DNA from: Mercurialis annua
Lineage: Eukaryota > Streptophyta > Magnoliopsida > Malpighiales > Euphorbiaceae
Assembly: GCF_937616625.2 (NCBI RefSeq)
Contig: NC_065577.1
Coordinates: 10,395,001-10,459,000 of the forward strand
Length of the DNA stretch: 64,000 bases
Direction: 5' to 3'
The notes under the pieces are model-generated. The model was not told the origin of the DNA and made no database searches. It saw only the letters and a program-made list of their open reading frames with translations. Positions 45,520 to 62,192 of this stretch are shown here, in pieces. Numbering within the stretch: position 1 is the stretch's first letter; each line of letters starts with the position of its first letter. A program made the translations under genes and the position numbers.

Positions 45520-47250
45520 TAAACCCTAGGTCCATCTAACCTCTATAAATAGGATTGCTAATCAGCCTAAAAAATGGTCGGTAAAATTAGTCACCATGAA
45601 AGAATATAAACCCTAGAAAATATATAGGTTGGCCGAACCCCTCCCCCCCTGCACACACATACCAGTCATTCTAACAAGATATAAGCAATTCAATCACTTA
45701 AGTGCGCACTGATTCGAAGCTGGATTCCACATTCGGATCACCAAAAAACGAGCCAAGGACTTATAACGGTAACAAAGGAATCCAGCTTCGAAGGAGGTTG
45801 CCCCAGTATGTGTATTTAAACGAAACTTTATACAAAAAGTCTTATGCTGGGGCTGAGATGTTTGTCTAGTAATGAAGCAAGGCAAGCCTTGTACTTCGTA
45901 CATTCAAGGGTGTGTGGTGCCCACCGGTCTGGGCCAAAGATGTGAGTTAAGCTCAAACAGATGGGGTACTACCTCTTATCACTTTTAATGCTATTATGAT
46001 TATAACTACTGACTTTTATATGCTCGGAGGCATCTTTATGTAGTTTTATCTGTTTTTACCATAAATTGCTAAAATTACTAAAATTGCCATAACTGTCATA
46101 TTTGCTAAATTCAGTATTCTTGCCATGATGCCATGCAAAACGGATTAGAAACATGTATTAGGCTGATTTTAAGATGTTTTACACATCATATCCAAATTTC
46201 ATTCAATTCCAATGCTTAGAGCGCATGTTGGGTTCAAATTGCCATGTTTTTGTGTTCTTAGTTGTTTTGTCATGATAGCCATGAAATAATGTTAGAAACT
46301 CATATTTTCGGGTGTCTAATTCAGGTTTAGACATCATATTTCAATTCTAGTACGTTTCAAAATATTTCCTTACGCGTATGTTGTGTTTTTGGGCTGTCAT
46401 TACATGGAATCGCGAGGCAAACAACGAATCGACGTCCCCCTAGAACCAGCGCCGCCGCCAATTCATACTTCCTTTGCTGCCATTATTGAGTGGCGCTGTG
46501 TTCTTTCTTTTTCCTTACTCCAAATTGATTCCTAGATCCTCCGGACTCCAATTTGACCCTAATTTCATGTTTCCGAGTTCGTTTGAGCTAGAAATTGGGC
46601 CCCGTTTGAGTGCACGTGTACATATTTAGTTGTAGAATCTGTTTTGAACTTTTAATGGATCTGCCCCAATTTAATTTGGGCCCCGAATCCCAAACTTGTA
46701 ATCTACCAAGCCAACCAGGCCTCGAAGCCCATAACCGACGAAACCAACAACTTCTAGAAGCAATTCTGAGTTTGTTAGAACTCGGAATCAACCCCGATTT
46801 GAACCAATAGATCTGTATCGATGAGACAAAGAACTTTTGTGTTTTGACCGAGTTCCGATTCTTACCACCTCGACAGCTAAACCGCATCGAGTGTTAGGCA
46901 CTTCGGTCTAGGTTTAAAAGTATTATAACCTTGTATGTATATCCCCTGTGTAGTATGTATGCTGATAGTGTTTAAACGCTTTCCAAAAGCATGACGTTAA
47001 TTTAGTAATCAAATTCAGAAAGTCCATCAAATCACTAATAAATCATATGATTGCCACGAAAATACAAATAGAGATTGAATAGGATATTTAAGATTACCTA
47101 ATAAAATCAATCACACCTGGATATCCGGTTTTTAAGCTTTGTGCATGTAAAACGATCCAAACCAGCCACTATTTGATACATGATAAAAACCACCAGTGTT
47201 AGATGTATGTTTAGGATTACTTGCTACTTGCCTCGCATGAGTTTCCGTAG
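45520..47250 (+). mobile_element. Continuation of the Gypsy LTR from 40719
   Basis: Across the insertion the sequence reads on from CACAGACTCATAG to TAAACCCTAGG and reaches a TATA box CTCTATAAATAGG at 45541, as expected inside an LTR. The right end of the LTR was not found. Frames here (for example 46588-46887 on minus) have no recognisable domain. Confidence 0.4.
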
Positions 47251-48010
47251 AATGTCAACGAACCTAGTCTTTTGGTTCGGCATACGATAATCTCATCCAT
47301 AAGCGAGTGAGGTTATCCAGTCGGTAGAAAAGACATTTCCTAGCTGAGCTAGGTGGTGACTCTATATTTTTAAAACCTTTCCAGACTAGAGATCTGCCAT
47401 AAGTCTGGGCGAGCGGCCCTTCAACCCTATTCCGCTCACAAAAGCAATCAGGCCCACAAGTCCACAGGAAATTCAAGACTGGGCCTACAAGCCCACTGGA
47501 AATCCACTCCCAGACAAAAGCTCATCCACCCCGAGATTTCTTTATGACCTATCTCGGGCCACAAACCTTACTGTACTCCCGGAATAGAGCTCCAAAGAGC
47601 ATCACTTGAGTAAAAAGGTAAGAAAGGCCACGATAGCATAGGGGGCCACTAAAAATTCTCTAACAAGAGAATATAATTACATCTCGCCATGCCGTGCTCT
47701 GAATACCAAAATAACAGAAAAAGCCAGCTCAGCCTACAAAATAGAGGGAGACTTTATCACAAGAAGGACGATTGAAGAAGAAGAAGAAGTACACTATATA
47801 TGTTACTTTATAAGGTATCTTCTTCTTTTTTATCTCAATTCTCACTTCACTTTTCTTCATCATATACTTACTTGAGCGTCGTAGCGAGCGCCCGGGAAAC
47901 TTCTTTCAGTATTCTATCTGACTGTGTTGTTTATTCTCAGGTTACAAAGTTGTATCGGATCCATCCCATGTTTTCAGTAATTTATCATTTTTCAATTCCA
48001 GTTTAAGTAA
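47251..48010 (+). repeat. Candidate LTR or LTR-leader fragment
   Basis: The sequence has a TATA-like CTATATATG at about 47793, a CT/GAA-rich leader and ACTTGAGCGTCGTAGCGAGC near 47871, a type of motif common in the R/U5 part of plant Gypsy LTRs. It may belong to the element at 45520 or be separate. No ends or duplications were found. Confidence 0.35.
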
Positions 48011-48631
48011 ATGGTTACAATTTTATCAAAATTGATAAATAAACTAAAATTTACGATATTAGATTTTGAACCACAAAAACAATATAAAAAAATAGAGTAT
48101 TTTTTCAATAATTAAACCAATATTAATGGCTAACTAACGGTATCACCAAGGACGAGGAAAGAAGAGGCGGCACAAGAAGGTTCAAATAAATGTTATGCGT
48201 TGTTTTTAGGTTGTAATGTATATTCATCTAAAATGTAGCCAAAAATTGAAATAAAATGTCTAAAGTGAGATATTAATTACTATAAAAAAGGAAAGTCTTT
48301 TTTTTTTATGAATATAAAAAAGGAAAGTTATTGCTTCTAAACTGAGATTCAGAAAATAATTGTTTTCTTTGCTGATTTCCCATTTTTTAATTAATTATCC
48401 TGTTTCAAGATTCAATAGTTTGTTAATTATTTGTTAGTATTATTTTATAATTCTAGTGTGATTTGGTCAAATCAATTATAGAGATGCGAGCAGCATGTGT
48501 TCTTAATAAATACTACGGCTATTTATTGTTTTATAAAAATTATATGTAAATTTTAATGGTTAGGTTAACCACCTACGTAAAATATTAACCATAATCATGA
48601 CTCATCGTCAGAAACTGTATCATTATTTTCT
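48011..48631. other. AT-rich spacer, no gene seen
   Basis: No coding frame or element end, except the 10-bp target duplication copy at 48622-48631. Confidence 0.5.
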
Positions 48632-49927
48632 GGCTTAATACATCATTTGACTCCTAAACTATACAATTTTATTCTCTGCGACCTCTAAACTAATTTCGTG
48701 TTCTCTTAGACCTCTTAACTCAATTTTTTGTTCTATTTAACTCCTCATTCGGAATGTTCACACCACACGCGATAACGTGGATAAAATTACTGACATGGCT
48801 TTGCTAACATGGGGTTAAATAGAATAAAAAAAATAGTTAAGAGGTCCAATGGAACACTAAAATAATTTAGAGGTCATAGGGAATAAAAGGGTAAGGTTTA
48901 GTGGTGAAAAAATATATTAAGCCTATTTTTTTTTTAATTTAAAATAAAAAGTGATGTACTTTACATATTATTTGAAAAACATCATTTAAGGATTTAAAAA
49001 TCATGAAATTTAGCGTGTTTTCCAATTTTAAGAAAAATTTTAAAAAGTCATAATTGATTTGAAATGTTTGAAATTGCAAAAAATTAAAATCTGGTGTATT
49101 AAAATTTTTAAAATTGGAAATTCGTGAAACACACTAAAAATTTAGTCTTTTTTTAATATTATCACGGTTTAGTGGTGAAAAAATATATTAAGCCTATTTT
49201 TTTTTTAATTTAAAATAAAAAGTGATGTACTTTACATATTATTTGAAAAACATCATTTAAGGCTTTAAAAATCATGAAATTTAGCGTGTTTTCCAATTTT
49301 AAGAAAAATTTTATAAAGTCATAATTGATTTGAAATGTTTGAAATTGCAAAAAATTAAAATCTGGTGTATTAAAATTTTTAAAATTGGAAATTCGTGAAA
49401 CACACTAAAAATTTAGTCTTTTTTAATATTATCACAGTATAGTAAATTTATATATTTTATAATATCGTTAAAAACAAACAAACTTCATTTATCATTATTG
49501 AAATGTAAAAAAAATATTTACATGTACAAGAAGTTATATTATGTAATTATTTGACTAAATATTAATATTTTTTTATTTTTCTAGAATATTAAATGGATAA
49601 AAATTAAATAATTATATTTTCGAGTAGGTTAGATGGGTTAAAATTAAAAGATTGAAGGTGTAATAGGAAAATAAAATAAGTTTAGGGATCAAATAGAACA
49701 AAATAGTGTAGTTCGGGAGTTCAATAGAACAATTTATGCATTTTAATTATCTTTCACGCGCTTTAAAGCGTTTGAAATACGCGCTTTTACCACGTTGGAG
49801 GAAAAAAGTTAAATCGGCAAAAAAGTTGCAGTTGGCGGATTAAATAGAACAAAAAATAAAACTAAGAAGTCTAATAAAATATCAAATTAGTTTAATAGTC
49901 TTAGAGAATAAAAGATGTATTAAGCCA
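48632..49927. mobile_element. Mutator-like non-autonomous element, 1296 bp
   Basis: The ends are GGCTTAATACATC and the inverted GATGTATTAAGCC. A perfect 10-bp duplication ATTATTTTCT lies at 48622-48631 and 49928-49937. No transposase is seen. The terminal-like TTAAGCC motif occurs internally at about 48918 and 49189 as well as at the right end, which suggests it was assembled from or enlarged around a smaller MITE. It carries a 271-bp tandem duplication. Confidence 0.85.
48895..49435 (+). repeat. 271-bp tandem duplication
   Basis: The segment starting GGTTTAGTGGTGAAAAAATA (48895-49165) is repeated head to tail at 49166-49435, with very few differences (for example GGATTT versus GGCTTT, and one T less in a T run). 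It lies inside the Mutator-like element and includes an internal copy of the terminal motif. Confidence 0.9.
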
Positions 49928-49937
49928 TTATTTTCTT

Positions 49938-50275
49938 GTACAGGATAAACTAACCTGTCATCCATATTTTTACTGTCATTTAACGTTAAGAATTTCAGAT
50001 CAGAATATGAATATTGTCCTCTCCTGTTACCATTCAAAATGTATTTCAACTTATTTCTGTAATTTAAGATAAATAGTTTAGTATATCCACAACTGCAACT
50101 AAATTGATAAAAATATTTTTAAAATATAATTTTGACATCATCGTCCCATTAATTTAATAAATATGGATCATCACATCCAATCCCACTGCCACATGTTCTG
50201 CCTTATATGGTTACTCTTTCATTGTAAACTTATATATCCAAAACACAATTTTAATTCTATACATAAAAATATATT
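49938..50275. other. AT-rich spacer, no gene seen
   Basis: Nothing recognisable between the Mutator-like element and the SINE-like repeat. Confidence 0.5.
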
Positions 50276-50455
50276 TTCTACCAATGGAAGTTGGTCCAAA
50301 TAATAAGCGCTTGCTATCGCTTAAACAAGATCTCGGTTTTGAGTCTAGTAAATGCAGAAAATTCCTACTGGCAGACTCACCCACCATATTAGATGCGCGA
50401 CGCGGATCGGATCCGGATTTTAATCAGGGCTAGACCTGAAAACCGGATGGACAAC
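50276..50455 (+). mobile_element. tRNA-derived SINE-like repeat
   Basis: An A-box-like ATAATAAGCGCTTGCTATCG is followed about 30 bp later by a B-box-like CTCGGTTTTGAGTC, then a unique tail ending ACCGGATGGACAAC and an AT repeat. AAAATATAT occurs on both sides, as a possible short target duplication. This fits a tRNA-derived plant SINE, but the boundaries are tentative. Confidence 0.45.
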
Positions 50456-50469
50456 TAAAATATATATAT

Positions 50470-51434
50470 ATATACATTCTCGATCATCATTTTTCGTCTT
50501 CCTCCCTTAAATCGTTAGAATAAAAGAAATTAGGATTCCCGGATAAAGTTGTTGTATGTGTGTAAGGTCAGGAATGGAACCAGCCCTTTACGGTGAAGTA
50601 GCGACTGCCCCCACAAACTTTTGAAAAACAAAAAATTGGCACTTCATCTTTTTTTTTCTTCAAAATATAATCATCAAATTTTTACTTTTAAATTTTCTAG
50701 TTTTGCCCCTGTCAGTAGGCTAGATTACTGTGTTTTGATAAAATTAAAATAGTGTTTTGATATTTTTATTTTATCCAATAAGAAAAAAATGTTCATATAA
50801 GCAGTTTACATCCGAAAAATCAGTTCACGTTCCAGTTGTGGACCATAATTATGAACAGAGATAAATCCATTAGCTCGACTTTTAAAAAGTCCCGTAATTG
50901 TTTTTTTTTGACCATGAGATGTCCTGAACAGGTTCCAAATTTAGACAAGCTAAATTAAAATGAAAATACATTGAGGGATTAAATTATACTTTGTTTATAT
51001 TAATTAAGCCCTTCAATTAATTTTACTAATTAACATAATTGGATTTTTATTATTAGAAGTGCATTTCACATGACCTTTTGTAATGTAATGTTTACGGAAT
51101 TCATTGTATCAAAAGTCAAAATTACATAGTAGTAGTTAAATGAAATTTAGTGAAATTTACAGAATTCATAGACTATCAGAATTACATCTTAAAGATATTT
51201 GATCAACTTAATCATAATTATAGATAAACGAATTATAAAATACATATAAAAAAATGAAAAATGCGGAATCCAAGGGCTTAAGAGCCAATAAATTTTGACC
51301 ATAAACAACTTGAACAAGTTGCAGCAATGGGAGGTATTCTCATCCAACGGTGTGGATAAACTGCTCCATATCCAAGGGCTGATCCATCTGCATGTGTGGA
51401 TGAGCTCCTAGTAGCAGGCAGTCCCTTAAATGTG
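50470..51434 (+). other. Upstream region of the beta-glucosidase
   Basis: AT-rich sequence without other genes. The last 200 bp before the gene contain ATGCGGAATCC- and CATCCAACGG-type patches, but I identify no named element beyond the TATA box. Confidence 0.4.
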
Positions 51435-51442
51435 TATAAAAA
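51435..51442 (+). promoter_or_regulatory. TATA box of the beta-glucosidase
   Basis: TATAAAAA lies 29 bp upstream of the first ATG (51464) and 56 bp upstream of the second (51491). A plant transcription start is expected about 30 bp downstream of the TATA box, so the first ATG may sit at or before the mRNA start. That favours the second ATG for translation. Confidence 0.6.
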
Positions 51443-51463
51443 GGGTGCATTTCCAAGAGAAAA

Positions 51464-56412
<4,949 letters not shown>

Positions 56413-56512
56413 TAATGCTCTTATTTCAAGTGTATTTACCTAATGGAATAGTCTTTGGACACCATTTTGGGGGAATTTTTCTATGTTTTTGAAATAATCA
56501 ATCGCTATTGGA

Positions 56513-56518
56513 AATAAA
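56513..56518 (+). terminator. Candidate poly(A) signal of the beta-glucosidase
   Basis: AATAAA occurs about 100 nt after the stop codon, before the LINE insertion at 56622. It is the only canonical hexamer I see in this short 3' flank. Confidence 0.45.
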
Positions 56519-56621
56519 TCTAATGAACCTTCTTTGAGGTTTAAATTGGTTTATTAAGCTTATGTTTGTTTCAATTTATGCTTCAGAAGTTTCAATTTTG
56601 TTACTCGAAGTAATTAGTATT

Positions 56622-57620
56622 TTTTTTATGAATGAAATTTGTATTAACGGCCACGAGAAGTGGCAAAAAAACCCAACTCAAAAGCTTACGCACAATAAAG
56701 GCTACGACTTAAGAGAAGGGGAATAAACAAAGCAAAGTCATCCAATCAAGATACAATCCGAGTTTCTGAAAAACTCCAAACTAGAATAAGAAAAAGATGG
56801 GTTTGCAAACTTGTAAATAGTAGAGGCCATAGTAAAGCTGTTGAATACTATATCTTCTGTAAAAGTTTCCTTAAGCTGAAAAACTCTCAAGTTCCTGCTT
56901 TTCCATATATTCCAAACCGTTAAATCCCATATACTGAACCACAATTTGAAGTATTGGCTGTTTGGTAACAAGTGCTTCCAAAGCTTGACAAAATCATCGA
57001 GGCATCGGGGCATTACCCAAAGTAAACCGCATTTCGAAATAGTTAAGTTCCAAACTGACCTTGCAAAAGGGCAATGCATCAAGACATGATCATTTGTTTC
57101 AGAACACCACAATAAATGCAGCCAATATCAGAAATCTGGATAATATTCCTTTGAACAAGAAAAGCACAACTTGGTATCCTCCCATGTAAAGCAGTCCAGA
57201 TGAAGAATTTCACATGCGGAGGTGAGTTCGATTTCCATAGATCAGTGAAGGAGGGGCTGCTAGTATACGGCATTCTAGATAGAACAGCAAAAGAGTTGGC
57301 TGTGTAATGCTTTTCTTTCCCGTCCCGAATGATGGAGTCAACATTATTGGAGGAGAGGCTTAAGTTATCAATGACTGTTTGGAGGTGCATCAGGTCCGTT
57401 GCTTCATTTGAACGCAGTCTGCAATTCCAGCTTCACTTGTCTAACTGAGTCAAGCTTTTGCCTAGATAATGTATAAAGCCTAGGAAAAGAAGCAGCAGGC
57501 GAGGTTCCGTTCAAACAATTATCGTGCCAAAAGGAGATCATACTACTGTTGTTTACTTGAATGACATGGTCCCAAATACCTGAAGAAATTCTCCTGTGGG
57601 ACAAATTTCCAATTCGTTAT
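56622..57620 (-). mobile_element. 5'-truncated LINE tail with 16-bp TSD
   Basis: A 16-bp duplication CGAAGTAATTAGTATT flanks it (56606-56621 and 57621-57636). A T run on + at 56622 corresponds to the 3' poly(A) of a minus-strand LINE. The remaining protein pieces are the C-terminal zinc-binding RT domain: SISFWHDN-like text near 57530, PHVKFFIWTALHGRIPSCAF at about 57190, and CSETNDHVLMHCPF at about 57090. At least two frameshifts (near 57100 and 57410) separate them. It lies about 200 bp downstream of the beta-glucosidase stop, in opposite orientation. Confidence 0.85.
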
Positions 57621-57636
57621 CGAAGTAATTAGTATT

Positions 57637-58873
57637 ACTTTTCTTAATCTTAAATCATAGAAACACCTTCTGCCTGAGCCGTTTTTATTTTGACTTATTT
57701 CGTTGGACGAATATCAATTTCAATATAGAAATGATTCTAATGTCTTATCTGATTCTCAATTATCCACTTAATATTTTTTTTAGTAGATGCTTCGTGAAAC
57801 TTTCTTCCTTCAAAAGCATTGTTTCATCTCTTGTGTTTCCTCTTCTAAGTTCATACACCTTAAAAAAAGACCATAATAAAGGTTAAAATGAACTCATTTA
57901 AAGAAACAATTTAGAAGTTAAAACTTTATACGAGGACCGAGAAAGAAAAGAAAAAGGAAGAAGAAGCATAATGATGTTTGAAATATGAATAATTAATACA
58001 ACGGATGTGCCACGTTATTCATGTAATAAATCAATAAGGCATTCACCATATGTAAATATTTAATGATAAAAAAAATAAAAAAAAAATAAAAATTTCATAT
58101 CGCAAATGTTTAATGACTTTTTGTAAAAATGACGTAACACATCTGTTGTGTAGAATAGTCTTAGATAGTATAGGGAAAAAATATTTTTCTGCTCTAGTCG
58201 AGAGTTTCAAAGACCATACAAATGTCAAATGTGCTAAAAGTTCACATAGAATTAAATTTAATTGATCAGCTTACCCCAATCCAAAGCAACCATAAAATCA
58301 GACTTCGCTCGTTAAATCTATAAATAATAATCCCGTAATTCTACAGTTTTATAAACAGTTTTATAGAGAGAAAAAGTTCGGTTTATTTTTTTGATTTTGA
58401 ACGTAGGAGACGGTGATTTTTGGCTTTTAGCTGAAAATCATCGCATCTTATCTCGTTTTTTTGCTATATTTACGTTATTTTTCAAAAAAAATTGCTTTTT
58501 ATTCTTAGAAAATTGTGTGTTTTTACAGGTGTTTTTGTTCGATTTCCGTTTTGTTTGTATAGATCCTTGACTCGTTCAAGACTTTTTAACTGCTCAAGTT
58601 TCAGCTTCACATTCCTGAAAATTCAAGATTTTCTTATCATCGTTTGAAGTAGAAGTCACTTGTCAAATTTATATCTTTAAATTTCAATAGTTGTTCAATT
58701 TCTTGTTGTAGGTTGATTATACGGTTTCAATTGTTTTTTATTTTTTATAGTTTTGATCTACAATGTACTTCGACAATAAGGTGTAACCTGTTTATTCATA
58801 TCAATATTACTATTTTTTTGAAAAAAAATCCTTAGTAAACTAAAAGATAAATTTGTTTTTATAATAAAATAAA
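57637..58873. other. AT-rich spacer with a dispersed repeat
   Basis: No gene is visible. The part 58365-58500 (AGAGAGAAAAAGTTCGG, GAACGTAGGAGACGGTGATT, TTGGCTTTTAGCTGAAAATC) resembles 61105-61230 in order and wording, so both are copies of one dispersed repeat, possibly a LINE leader. Confidence 0.4.
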
Positions 58874-59135
58874 AGGCAAAATGACTAAAAAATAGCCAAA
58901 CCTGTGAAAAAAATTTCATAAAAATCCAAAACTTTCAATTTTATCTTTATTGTCCTGAAACGCATGTTTTCGTTTCAATAATGTCCAACTACACAATTTT
59001 GCTGATGTGGCGCCTACGTAGCACTAATGTGGCATGCCATACATCAACACCACATAAGCAAAATCGTGTAATTAGACATAATTGAAATGAAATCATGCGT
59101 TTCAGGATAAATTAGATAAAATTGAAAGGTGTAAA
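58874..59135. mobile_element. Fold-back MITE, ends uncertain
   Basis: The arm AACTTTCAATTTTATCTTTA followed by TGTCCTGAAACGCATG is repeated in inverted form at 59080-59135 (CATGCGTTTCAGGATAAATT, GATAAAATTGAAAGG), and ACACAATTTTGCTGATGTGG pairs with CCACATAAGCAAAATCGTGT. The left outer part lacks a partner, so one end may be lost. No duplication was found and there is no coding capacity. Confidence 0.55.
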
Positions 59136-59739
59136 AAATTAAAAATAATTTATTACATGTTTTATAATAATGATAGAGATCAGATAATAAACTAAGTAAT
59201 TACTTGGTTTTTAAAATAAATTAAAAATAAACTGTTAATAAATTAATAGTAAATTTATATTTTAGTAAACCGATAGTAAACCGTTAATAAATTTAAATTA
59301 TAAATTCTTTTAAAATCATATTTTACAATTTGAAACTGTATTTTCCAAAAAAATTCCAATTAAACCATTTCTAACAATTTTAATCAAACTGTAATTTTTG
59401 AAAATATTTTGCAATTTTATCCGTATTTCTATCAAAAACCAAACCTATAAAACTAAAAGGTACATAATCATTATCCATGTCCTGAAGAAAATTAAGATAT
59501 ATGCTACATTTTACTTCTACTCCCTTTACTACTTTGGATCATTACTTAATTTCATGCGGAGCATCCTTGTTAATATACTGAAAAATGTGGGCTTTTATAA
59601 GTTTATTTCCTTCCTGATCAAAAAATTTGCAGTATGATTCATGGTATGCGCATTAAAAATGATAAAATTCTTTCATTGACAAAGTCTTGTGGCATAGCTT
59701 CAATCTAATTCATAGAGTGATCTATTTGTTAATTTGTTC
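59136..59739. other. AT-rich spacer, no gene seen
   Basis: A 79-codon frame at 59398-59637 is rich in Ile/Lys/Phe, as random AT-rich sequence would give, and shows no motif. Confidence 0.45.
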
Positions 59740-60010
59740 TATGGAACTAAAAGCTTTATTAACGACCGCTAGTTGCATTCCTTGCTTGCAAAAAAAGATT
59801 TAAAGTGGCTTTATCATAAGATTTTTTCCAATGTCTTTCTTTTTCAAGACCTCTGGTTTCTATGCAAATACTAAGAGCAAAATTGAAAGTACTGGACACA
59901 ATAGCTATTGCTTCAATCTCTTTCATTTTGAGCTTTTTTCTCCGCAAAGTATATGAGGCGGACCAAATAGTAGAATGAGTAGGAATTTTAAGGATTTTCA
60001 GGAACAAAGC
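59740..60010 (-). pseudogene. Possible LINE RNase H-like tail
   Basis: A minus-strand frame of 82 codons contains KEIEAIAIVSSTFNFALS and ICIETRGLE, which resembles the EAxAL...IETD region of the RNase H domain found at the end of some plant LINEs and related proteins. The end reading GCGGTCGTTAATAAAGC on minus resembles a LINE 3' UTR. There is no duplication or poly(A). The call is weak. Confidence 0.3.
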
Positions 60011-61683
60011 TGAGAAATGTTAGAACTTAGAAGTAGGACCAAAATATGAGGGCATTTTGTTGGTGGTTTGTCCAGGTTATTAGACGAGTGTGTACCAAAT
60101 AAACTGTAGCAGAAACATTGAGTTTGGAAGTTAAAGACTGCAAATGCTTAGCAGATTGGTGTTTACTGTCACCTCTGATTTGTCATGAACTAACATGGAG
60201 ACTGGATGCTAGATATAGGACTGACATATCAATTTGTCTCCTCGAAGTTGCACGAAATGGGTACTTAACGCTATAAATTGGTTGAGTGAATGAGAATTGA
60301 GAAAGAAATTGACAAATTGCTGATGTTGTTAGATCCTCAGATAGACATAAGTGTGGAATTAGGAGATTGCATTTGCAAGTGTATTTCTTATTTTCACAAC
60401 ACATTTGACTTAGCGTGGGCTCGTACCAATAATCTTGATTTTGGCGACTTCTTATTTTGTTAATTCTAATCGGGCATTCAATATGAGGAAATAGGGGTTC
60501 GGTTTTAACGTACATGTGGTATAATGTAAAATTAAAATCGGGCTACATAGGACAAATTTAAATTTTCTGATAAAAATAGAACTCACCCGCAAAGTAGTCT
60601 TACTTTTAGACATTAAGATAAAAAGAAAAAAGAGTTATTCTAGTATCAATCGCCTATGGCTTGCGAGTTTAGGTGCAAATTGATATTTAAGTCCCGGGTA
60701 TAGCACCGTGCATCATTGTATTGCTGCAAATATATAGAACTCTATTTTCAGCTGGATTCCTTTGCAATACTGTTTACATTTTCTGATTCATAGAAGTTTC
60801 TACTAAAAGTATAATCGTTGAAACTCCGAACACGAACAACTTCAGGAACAGGCTACACAATAGCTGTTGAAAGCAAGAAAGGGTGGAATCATAAATAGCA
60901 GCAGTTGTATCAGATGGAAACAAGAGGATCATATATATAGTGTAATTAATATACTATACAATAAAGGAGAACTCAACAACATTGTACAATAAGCACTGTT
61001 TTTAGGTTCCAACTTACCTTTTTATTTTATATTTTATTACGATTTGCGATAATTTCATTTATCAATACATGTCGTTGTTTGTGCCTTCTGGCTAAGCCTC
61101 GAGAGAGAAAAATACTTTCTAGAGAGAGGAACATCGATTATTTTCAATTTTGAGCGTAGATAATTTTTGGTTTTTTAACCGGAACTCATCGTCTCTTAAC
61201 TCGTTTATTTTTATGTTTGTACATTTTCGGATAAATTATTGTATTTTTTTATTATTAGATATCCTACCATTGGTAAAGTCTAATTGTTTTGTTGTACGAA
61301 TAATTTGGCTCAACCGTTACATCGAATAATTATACTAGTACGAGGGATTGTGGACGATAATAATGAGTATTTACTAAGATTAACTAAACCAATCAGTCAC
61401 TGTAGCCATTGCTTCTAGTCTATAAATTGCAAGCGGATGGTTCATGAATTTCAGGCAAAGTGGTCATCACAACACATGGTTGACTTGGAGTTTCGTCATA
61501 AAAATGGTGATGCAATCATAAGTAAGCTGACACCGGAATTTATTACCAAAAAAGAACAAAACTCACCGCCGGGAAGCAACAGATAAGTCGAACCATGCAT
61601 ATCAAATTCTAGTGGAAAAATCTGATAAAAATTTATAAACTGAAATTTAACAGTTAGAGGTTTGCAATGGAAAGCTTGTATTA
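60011..61683. other. Spacer, no supported gene
   Basis: A 110-codon minus-strand frame at 60183-60515 shows no recognisable domain. The part 61105-61230 is the second copy of the dispersed repeat at 58365-58500. No RNA gene was recognised. Confidence 0.4.
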
Positions 61684-61824
61684 TTATATCTTTACTTTAC
61701 AAAATCCTTTTTCATCACACCAAAAATCAACCACCGGCTCCATTTGCCCTGCCAAACTCAATAAACCACTTCCTTTAGCATCACAGACACTCTTATTATA
61801 GTATGGTCCGATCGTATGATGCAT
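61684..61824 (-). CDS. Small unknown ORF or exon, 46 codons
   Basis: A minus-strand frame starts MHHTIGPYYNKSVCDAKG and continues with LLSLAGQMEPVVDFWCDEKG to a TAA stop. Its amino-acid mix (balanced, with Cys and Trp) is unlike the Lys/Ile/Phe-rich chance frames nearby, so it may be a last exon or small gene. In-frame TGA lies just upstream. No family is recognised, and no matching upstream exon was found. It is a tentative call. Confidence 0.2.
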   Translation of the reverse strand: MHHTIGPYYNKSVCDAKGSGLLSLAGQMEPVVDFWCDEKGFCKVKI

Positions 61825-62192
61825 CACTCAAATTCAGCCCTGTCCCCCATTCCATACCAACAGCTGTTCCCTTTTTCTTTTTTTTTTTCTTAAATCACTT
61901 ATTTCTTTCTCTTTTTTAACAACGATTACTAAAAAAGATAAAATTTATATTAATTTACTAATAAAATATAGAGAAAATAACAAGAAAACAAAAAAAAAGC
62001 CTCCACATTTCACATAAGAAAAATAGAATTTTCCTTCACATAATGCAATTTTAATAAATTTGTTTACTTTAGTACTATTTTTGTTACAAAAAGTACCAAG
62101 TATGAGTGTTTTATTTCATCTAACACCATTTTCACTCTTTACCCAACACGTGTCAAAGAAAAAGTTAATTTGAATTTTTTTTTAACATGTGT
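61825..62192. other. AT-rich spacer, no gene seen
   Basis: T- and A-rich sequence with no motif that I can support. Confidence 0.45.
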
